Below the pieces are notes generated by a model that was not told the DNA's origin, searched no databases, and saw nothing but the letters and a program-made list of their open reading frames with translations. Positions 7,148 through 12,148 of a stretch of 12,148 nucleotides of DNA are shown piece by piece (position 1 is the first letter of the stretch; each line of letters opens with the position of its first letter). The position numbers and the translations under genes were made by a program. Source of the DNA: Candidatus Atribacter hydrocarboniphilus (GTDB taxonomy: Bacteria; Atribacterota; Atribacteria; Atribacterales; Atribacteraceae); contig DPKX01000256.1 in assembly GCA_003542295.1 (NCBI GenBank), positions 1 to 12,148 of the forward strand. The letters run 5' to 3'.

Positions 7148-8065
7148 ATGGAAACCTCAAAAAATCTAATACTATTATTGGATGGGAGTTCTCTAATTTA
7201 TAGGGCTTTTTATGCCATGCCACGATTCACCTCGTCTCAAGGCAAACCAACTGGTGCTGTTTTGGGATTTGGGAATATGTTGCTTCGATTAATTGAGGAT
7301 TATAATCCTTTCTCCTTGATTACCAGTTTTGATCATCCCCAAAAAACCTTTCGTCATCTAATCACCGAAGAATATAAAGCTCAGCGGAAACCAATGCCGG
7401 ACGAGTTAATACCTCAAGTTCAGCTGGTTAAGGACTTAATCGATTCTTTTGGATTGAAGTGGATTGAAGTTCCTGGGTTTGAAGGTGACGATATAATCGG
7501 AAGTCTTCGTCACCAGATCCCAGAACAATTCAGCACCGCTATGGTTTCCTCAGATCTCGATCTATTACAGTTAGTGAATGAAAAAAACATTCTTTTACAG
7601 CCAGTGAAGGGTGTGACCCAATTAAAAACAATTGATAAAAATACTTTATTAGATCAGTATGGATTAACTCCTCAGCAGATCATTGATTTTATAGCTTTAA
7701 CTGGTGATCCCTCCGATAATATACCCGGGCTTCCTGGTATTGGTGAAAAAACCGCACTCAATCTTTTAAAACGCTATCATGATTGGCAGGGGATTCTACA
7801 TCATTATGATGAACTTCCATTACGACTCCAAAAAGCGATTCAGGAATTTTCTAAACAGGTTGAACAGAGTCTTCAGTTGATCACCATAATTGATACCATA
7901 CCACTTGATATCAATTTTCAGTCTTGGAATTTTCAACAGATCCAATGGAAACCTTTATTTACCTTATTAGACGAATTAGGATTGGTAAAATTTAAGGAAA
8001 GACTGATGAAAAAGAGAAACCAAATTCATCAAAAAACTCTCCCTCTTTTTGCTAATAACCAATAA
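7148..8065 (+). CDS. Stand-alone 5'-3' exonuclease / flap nuclease (5' nuclease domain of DNA polymerase I)
   Basis: The 305 residues match the N-terminal 5' nuclease module of DNA polymerase I, with no proofreading or polymerase domain attached. Such enzymes trim flaps and RNA primers during lagging-strand maturation and repair. The PIN-like part has LLDGSSLIYRAFY (Asp12), SFDHPQKTFR (Asp62), FEGDDIIG (Glu112, Asp114, Asp115) and SSDLDLL (Asp136, Asp138). The helix-three-turn-helix part has TGDPSDNIPGLPGIGEKTA (Asp187, Asp190). These match the acidic positions that bind two to three metal ions in Pol I and Taq. The ATG has AAAAAAGGA six bases upstream. The C-terminus carries QKTLPLF (295-301), which resembles a beta-clamp-binding peptide. 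The next gene is glgA, so no split-off polymerase half follows. Nearest known types are YpcP-like stand-alone nucleases; a short polA form is the other reading. I give no symbol. Confidence 0.92.
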   Translation: METSKNLILLLDGSSLIYRAFYAMPRFTSSQGKPTGAVLGFGNMLLRLIEDYNPFSLITSFDHPQKTFRHLITEEYKAQRKPMPDELIPQVQLVKDLIDSFGLKWIEVPGFEGDDIIGSLRHQIPEQFSTAMVSSDLDLLQLVNEKNILLQPVKGVTQLKTIDKNTLLDQYGLTPQQIIDFIALTGDPSDNIPGLPGIGEKTALNLLKRYHDWQGILHHYDELPLRLQKAIQEFSKQVEQSLQLITIIDTIPLDINFQSWNFQQIQWKPLFTLLDELGLVKFKERLMKKRNQIHQKTLPLFANNQ

Positions 8066-8129
8066 AAGGAGGAGAGGAATTGTAATTTAACCCCTTTTTA
8101 AACAATTGAGGGGAACAGGAGGACAATGA
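8066..8129 (+). promoter_or_regulatory. Exonuclease-glgA gap with two Shine-Dalgarno sites and a weak hairpin
   Basis: This 64-base gap holds two good ribosome binding sites. The first, AAGGAGG at 8066-8072, is followed seven bases later only by TTG-TAA (8080-8085), a start codon directly followed by a stop. The second, AGGAGG at 8117-8122, lies seven bases before the glgA ATG at 8130 and is the real glgA site. Between them CCCCT (8091-8095) can pair with AGGGG (8109-8113) around a 13-base loop. No T run follows, so it is not a classic terminator. No promoter was recognised, so glgA may be read from upstream. Confidence 0.4.
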
Positions 8130-9554
8130 ATGGACATCATCATGGTATCCAGCGAAGCGTATCCCTTTGCTAAAAGCGGAGGAATGGCTGATGTGGTTGG
8201 AGCGCTCACTAAATATCTCCCGAATAATGATTTTTCCATCAAGCTTTTTTTGCCAGCCTATTCATCACTTATAAATGAGTTTCAGTTTAACCCGGAACAA
8301 GATATCACTTTTTCTTTTGGAGAGAAAATGGTGAAAGCGTCCTACCTCATTCGCAACGAGAAAAACCTACAAATTATTGTGGTTGCTGGTGAAGATTTTT
8401 TCAACCGGGAAAAAATGTATGGATTTGGTGATGACCTAAAACGCTTCATTTTTTTCTCTCGAGCAGTGTTTGAGTATATTGTTAGAACTCAAAAGGAAAC
8501 CTTCATCCTTCATTGTCACGATTGGGAAAGTGCTTTACTCTGTGCTTACACTAAAATGTATTGGCCATCTTATCGGAAAAAACCGAAAAAAGTTGTATTC
8601 ACCATCCACAATCTTGCCTATCAAGGCATCGGAAGTAGTGAACTTTTTAAAATTGTCAATTTACCTGGTCATTTTTTTACTCATGATTACTTAGAATTCT
8701 ACGGAAATTTAAATCTTTTAAAAGCCGGTTTGGTTTTCTCCGATGTCATCACTACCGTAAGCCCCAGCTATGCTCGAGAAATTGCTACCCCTGAGGGTGG
8801 TGAGGGATTGGATGGGCTTATAAGAGCGATTGGACTAAGAAAGCCGATCATCGGTATTGTCAATGGAATCGATACCGATCATTTTAATCCATCAACCGAC
8901 AAAAACCTTCCTTATCCTTATACAACTGGTCAACTGGAAATAAAAAAACAAAATAAAAGGGCTTTTTACCAACAGTATTTCCCCGATTTAAAAGAAAAGG
9001 ACACTCCATACCCTCTGATTTCTTTTATTTCACGATTAGTGGAACAAAAGGGGTTAGATCTCATCCTTAACGATCCAGACAAGCTCTTTAATCTTCCCCT
9101 GTGCTGGTTTTTCTTAGGAGTCGGAGATGCTTCCTATGAAAATTCCTTAACCGAATATGCTAAAAAATATCCCAACCTTCACGTAGAAATGGCTTTCAAC
9201 GATAGTTTAGCTCGATTTGTTTACGGAGCATCAGATATGCTGGCAATGCCTTCCCGATTTGAACCCTGTGGCATTAGTCAAATGATCGCAATGCGATATG
9301 GAACCATCCCAGTAGTGAGAAAAACTGGTGGACTGATCGATACCGTGATTGATTACCAATTCAACCCAACTCTCAACAATGGATTTCAGTTTGATAATTA
9401 TCGATCAGATGAATTTATTTTTACCCTGGAACGAGCAATAAATTGGTATAATGATACTCCTGAGCTCTGGAAAACTATGGTCAATAATGCCATGACTTCT
9501 GATTTTTCTTGGAAAATACCAGTTCAGGAATATATCAACATTTATTTGGGTTAA
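8130..9554 (+). CDS. glgA: Glycogen (starch) synthase, ADP-glucose type, GT5 family
   Basis: GlgA transfers glucose from ADP-glucose to the non-reducing end of an alpha-1,4-glucan in the cytoplasm. The 474 residues match the usual 475-480. The N-terminal Rossmann domain starts with VSSEAYPFAKSGGMADVVGA, where Lys15 of the KxGG motif contacts the nucleotide sugar. HCHDWESALL, TIHNLAYQG and VNGIDTDHFNP follow. The C-terminal domain has SRLVEQKGLDL with Arg302 and Lys307, and PSRFEPCGISQM with Glu378, which line up with the E. coli active-site residues Arg300, Lys305 and Glu377. The start at 8130 is set by AGGAGG seven bases upstream; another ATG at 8126 is out of frame. No glgB, glgC or glgP lies nearby, so the rest of glycogen metabolism must be elsewhere. 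coaE follows after 11 bases. The identification is secure. Confidence 0.97.
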   Translation: MDIIMVSSEAYPFAKSGGMADVVGALTKYLPNNDFSIKLFLPAYSSLINEFQFNPEQDITFSFGEKMVKASYLIRNEKNLQIIVVAGEDFFNREKMYGFGDDLKRFIFFSRAVFEYIVRTQKETFILHCHDWESALLCAYTKMYWPSYRKKPKKVVFTIHNLAYQGIGSSELFKIVNLPGHFFTHDYLEFYGNLNLLKAGLVFSDVITTVSPSYAREIATPEGGEGLDGLIRAIGLRKPIIGIVNGIDTDHFNPSTDKNLPYPYTTGQLEIKKQNKRAFYQQYFPDLKEKDTPYPLISFISRLVEQKGLDLILNDPDKLFNLPLCWFFLGVGDASYENSLTEYAKKYPNLHVEMAFNDSLARFVYGASDMLAMPSRFEPCGISQMIAMRYGTIPVVRKTGGLIDTVIDYQFNPTLNNGFQFDNYRSDEFIFTLERAINWYNDTPELWKTMVNNAMTSDFSWKIPVQEYINIYLG

Positions 9555-9565
9555 TAAAATAACGA

Positions 9566-10201
9566 ATGGGTAAAATGAAAGGATCGGTTCCTATAATCGG
9601 AGTTGGTGGAGCAACCGGGTCAGGAAAATCGTCGGTTGCACATTCATTTCGTGCATATAACGCAACGATAATCGACCTCGATCATCTTTCTCATGACCTA
9701 TCTCGAAAGGGGAGGCGATTATGGAAAGCAGTGGTTCTCACTTTCGGTTCAGGGTTTTTAGATCAAAAAGGAGAGTTACATCGAAAAAAGCTGGGAAGAG
9801 TGGTTTTTAAAAATTGGAAATTGCTTTTTCTGCTCAATCGTATTAGTCATCCCATCTTTAAAAACCAATTAAAAAAAATTATTCTTCGCCAACCTCCATC
9901 AGCGATGATTGTTATCGACGGTGCCATATTGTTTGAAGCCGGTCTCATTCCTCTGGTTGATTGTTTAATATTTGTTGAAGCACCTGAAGAACAGAGGTCA
10001 TCTCGTCTTTCTCAAAAAGGATTGTCTCCGGATGAAATCCGTTCCCGAATGAAAAGCCAGAAATTTATTTCTTGTTTACGACGAAGATCTCATATTATCA
10101 TCGAGAATAGTACAACACTTGAAGACCTTCAAAAAAAAATAGGTTTTGTCTGTCAACTTCCCATTGAAAAACTTTCTCATTTCGACCATAAAACCGGGTG
10201 A
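9566..10201 (+). CDS. coaE: Dephospho-CoA kinase
   Basis: CoaE phosphorylates the 3' hydroxyl of dephospho-CoA with ATP, the last step of coenzyme A synthesis, in the cytoplasm. The 211 residues are near the usual 200. The P-loop is GATGSGKS (residues 15-22). [11 protein letters not shown] follows at the place of the family's DAD substrate motif, with Asp37 and Asp39 kept and the middle alanine replaced by leucine. [30 protein letters not shown] and the lid region [19 protein letters not shown] are all typical. The start is uncertain: neither the ATG at 9566 nor the in-frame ATG at 9575 has a good Shine-Dalgarno site. The second would shorten the protein by three residues, both starts leaving the P-loop intact. 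It lies 11 bases after glgA and 4 bases before uvrB, so it is probably cotranscribed with both. No functional link with those neighbours is evident. Confidence 0.94.
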   Translation: MGKMKGSVPIIGVGGATGSGKSSVAHSFRAYNATIIDLDHLSHDLSRKGRRLWKAVVLTFGSGFLDQKGELHRKKLGRVVFKNWKLLFLLNRISHPIFKNQLKKIILRQPPSAMIVIDGAILFEAGLIPLVDCLIFVEAPEEQRSSRLSQKGLSPDEIRSRMKSQKFISCLRRRSHIIIENSTTLEDLQKKIGFVCQLPIEKLSHFDHKTG

Positions 10202-10205
10202 TATT

Positions 10206-12148
10206 GTGTCAGTTAAAGGACGCTTTCAATTAGTTTCCGATTACCAGCCTCAGGGAGATCAACCAACGGCTATAGAAAATCTTAATCAAGGTATTTCCAA
10301 CCAGCTCCGATTCCAAACTTTATTAGGTGTTACCGGATCAGGAAAAACATTCACTATGGCTAACGTAATCCAGCATTACCAGCGGCCAACCCTTATCATC
10401 TCTCCAAACAAGACATTGGCTGCACAGCTTTATAGTGAAATGAAAGCTTTTTTCCCCAATAATGCCGTTGAATACTTTGTGAGCTATTACGATTATTACC
10501 AACCGGAAGCTTACGTTCCTGCACATGACCTTTATATTGAAAAAGATGCATCCATCAACGAACAAATCGATCGGCTTCGACTATCTGCCACCAGTGCCTT
10601 GATGGAACGGAATGATGTCGTGGTGGTTGCTTCGGTATCCTGCATCTATGGTATCGGTTCTCCGGAGGAATATCGAAAGAGAATTTTCCATGTCAGAAAT
10701 AATGACACCTGGAATCGGGATGAATTTGCCCATCGCTTGGTTGACTTGCTTTACGAAAGAAATGAAATTGAGTTCATTCCCGGTTGCTTCCGAATGAAAG
10801 GAGATACCATAGAAATCTATCCAGCCTATAGCGAAACAGCGTTGCGGTTTGAATTCTGGGGAAATCAAGTTGAATGCATTAAAATATTTGAACCGGTCAG
10901 CGGGAAAACCCTTAACAAAATACCGGAGATTTTTGTTTATCCAGCCAAACACTATCTTGTCGACCGGGATCAATTCGATCTCGCTTTGGGGAATATCGAA
11001 CTGGAATTACAAGAACAACTGAAGGATTTTCTCTCTCAAGGAAAATTGGTGGAAGCTGACCGCTTGGAAAGACGAACCCGGTATGACTTGGAAATGTTGA
11101 GGGAAACCTTCTACTGTTCGGGAATCGAAAATTATTCCCGTCACTTAGATGGAAGAAAGCCCGGGGAACCACCATATACACTTATCGATTACTTTCCTCG
11201 AGATTTTTTATTATTCATTGATGAATCTCATGTAGCCATTCCTCAAATCCGTGGAATGTTAGCCGGTGACCGATCTCGAAAAAAAGCCTTGGTTGACTTT
11301 GGCTTTCGTCTTCCTTCTTGTCCTGATAATCGACCACTTTCTTTTGAGGAATTCGAAACAAAATTAGGATACGTTATTTATGTTTCGGCAACACCGGGAA
11401 TTTACGAATATCAAAAAAGCGATCAAATTGTTGAACAGTTAATACGTCCTACTGGGTTGATTGATCCTGAAATTATCGTTCGGCCGGCAACCGGCCAAGT
11501 TGACGACCTATATCAAGAAATTAAACAAGTCGTTCAATCAGGAGAGAGAGTTTTAGTAACGACCTTAACCAAAAGGAGCGCTGAAGACCTTTGCGACTAC
11601 CTTTTCAATTTGGGAATCAAAGTGCGATATCTCCATTCCGAAATTGAAACCATCGAAAGAGCTCGAATCATTCGAGATTTACGTGCTGGAGAATTCGATG
11701 TTTTAGTCGGTATCAATCTCCTCCGTGAGGGGTTAGATTTACCCGAAGTCGCTTTAGTGGCTGTTCTCGATGCCGATAAGGAAGGATTTCTTCGGTCGGA
11801 GGTCTCATTGATTCAAACCATCGGGAGAGCAGCTCGAAATGTTAAAGGTCGGGCAATTCTCTATGCTGATCGACTGACTGGATCGCTGGAAAGAGCGATA
11901 CAGGAAACCGAAAGGAGAAGAAAAACCCAATTAGAATACAATCGGATTCATCACATCACTCCGGAGTCGATAATTAAAGAAGTGCGAACTCTCCTTCCGG
12001 AGATGGTAGGGCTTTCTCCAGAAGCTGAAAATACCCTGTACCAGCTTGATCAATTAGAAACCGATCGAGTCGCTGAAGAAGACCTCATTGAAAAGCTTAC
12101 CCAAGAAATGAAAAAGGCTGCAAAAAATCTTGAATTTGAAAAAGCAGC
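10206..12148 (+). CDS. uvrB: Excinuclease ABC subunit UvrB (3' end cut by window)
   Basis: UvrB is the damage-verifying helicase-like subunit of nucleotide excision repair. It takes over lesions from UvrA and recruits UvrC for incision. The frame opens with GTG at 10206, giving [19 protein letters not shown], and runs off the right edge after 647 codons without a stop. The family is about 660-670 long, so only some 15-25 residues are missing. Walker A is GVTGSGKT (41-48). The beta-hairpin that inserts between the strands is [13 protein letters not shown] (93-105). Walker B is DESH (339-342), with YVSATPG after it. The helicase C-terminal part holds [13 protein letters not shown] and QTIGRAARN (537-545). 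The UVR domain that binds UvrC starts in the last residues ([19 protein letters not shown]). GGTGA at 10197-10201, overlapping the coaE stop, is the likely ribosome binding site. No alternative start fits the conserved N-terminus better. Confidence 0.97.
   Translation, partial: MSVKGRFQLVSDYQPQGDQPTAIENLNQGISNQLRFQTLLGVTGSGKTFTMANVIQHYQRPTLIISPNKTLAAQLYSEMKAFFPNNAVEYFVSYYDYYQPEAYVPAHDLYIEKDASINEQIDRLRLSATSALMERNDVVVVASVSCIYGIGSPEEYRKRIFHVRNNDTWNRDEFAHRLVDLLYERNEIEFIPGCFRMKGDTIEIYPAYSETALRFEFWGNQVECIKIFEPVSGKTLNKIPEIFVYPAKHYLVDRDQFDLALGNIELELQEQLKDFLSQGKLVEADRLERRTRYDLEMLRETFYCSGIENYSRHLDGRKPGEPPYTLIDYFPRDFLLFIDESHVAIPQIRGMLAGDRSRKKALVDFGFRLPSCPDNRPLSFEEFETKLGYVIYVSATPGIYEYQKSDQIVEQLIRPTGLIDPEIIVRPATGQVDDLYQEIKQVVQSGERVLVTTLTKRSAEDLCDYLFNLGIKVRYLHSEIETIERARIIRDLRAGEFDVLVGINLLREGLDLPEVALVAVLDADKEGFLRSEVSLIQTIGRAARNVKGRAILYADRLTGSLERAIQETERRRKTQLEYNRIHHITPESIIKEVRTLLPEMVGLSPEAENTLYQLDQLETDRVAEEDLIEKLTQEMKKAAKNLEFEKA

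Noticed and set aside
7451..7470. Perfect tandem repeat of the 10-mer GGATTGAAGT inside the nuclease gene.
   Set aside because: It lies in a conserved coding stretch leading to EVPGFEGDD. The unit is not a multiple of three, the frame is intact and the length matches homologues. It is most likely chance.
8078..8113. Possible H-type pseudoknot before glgA (AATTGT with ACAATT, and CCCCTT with GAGGGG).
   Set aside because: The two stems overlap in pseudoknot order, but no base is left to span the first stem before the second stem closes. The geometry is not feasible; only the simple CCCCT/AGGGG hairpin remains possible.
11482..11496. GC-rich inverted repeat GGCCGG-CAA-CCGGCC in uvrB.
   Set aside because: It encodes the conserved RPATGQ region of UvrB and is followed by no T run. 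It is explained by coding sequence.

Overview
The window is a compact stretch of a bacterial chromosome that carries almost only housekeeping genes. It holds eight protein genes, all on the plus strand, and one tRNA gene on the minus strand. The left end cuts into gatA and the right end cuts into uvrB. No mobile element, CRISPR array, phage gene, attachment site or plasmid origin is visible. The longest stretch without a protein gene is 176 bases (6972-7147), and the tRNA gene fills most of it.

Layout. (1) Positions 1-6971: gatA (partial), gatB, dnaE and a small exported TPR protein follow one another with junctions of -1, +4 and +12 bases, which looks like one transcription unit. GatA and GatB are subunits of the GatCAB tRNA-dependent amidotransferase, so the organism probably makes Gln-tRNA(Gln) and/or Asn-tRNA(Asn) by the indirect route. 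gatC should lie upstream or elsewhere. DnaE is the replicative polymerase alpha subunit. It keeps all nine expected metal ligands of its PHP domain. (2) Positions 6972-7147: a complete tRNA-Leu(CAA) gene on the minus strand, with encoded CCA and a near-ideal sigma70-type promoter just upstream of it. (3) Positions 7148-12148: a stand-alone 5'-3' exonuclease (the 5' nuclease module of DNA polymerase I without the polymerase), glycogen synthase glgA, dephospho-CoA kinase coaE and excinuclease subunit uvrB (partial). The last three junctions are 64, 11 and 4 bases.

Organism. Clear Shine-Dalgarno sequences (AAAGGAGGTG, AGGAGG), a consensus -35/-10 promoter, GatCAB, a DnaE1-type polymerase and UvrB all indicate Bacteria. 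Base composition is moderately AT-rich by eye. The mix of families does not fix the phylum. My impression is a deep-branching anaerobic lineage such as Atribacterota, but this is a weak guess and was not tested.

How the genes fit together. Several products act in DNA replication and repair: DnaE, the 5' nuclease and UvrB. DnaE has a beta-clamp-binding peptide (QATLF) at the usual internal place. The stand-alone nuclease ends in a similar peptide (QKTLPLF), so both may ride on the sliding clamp. The other genes serve translation (GatAB, tRNA-Leu), coenzyme A synthesis and glycogen storage. I see no strong evidence of an undescribed multi-gene system. The items most worth a second look are the clamp-like tail on the nuclease, the possible two-way promoter between tRNA-Leu and the nuclease, the orphan ribosome binding site before glgA, and the uncharacterised exported TPR protein.
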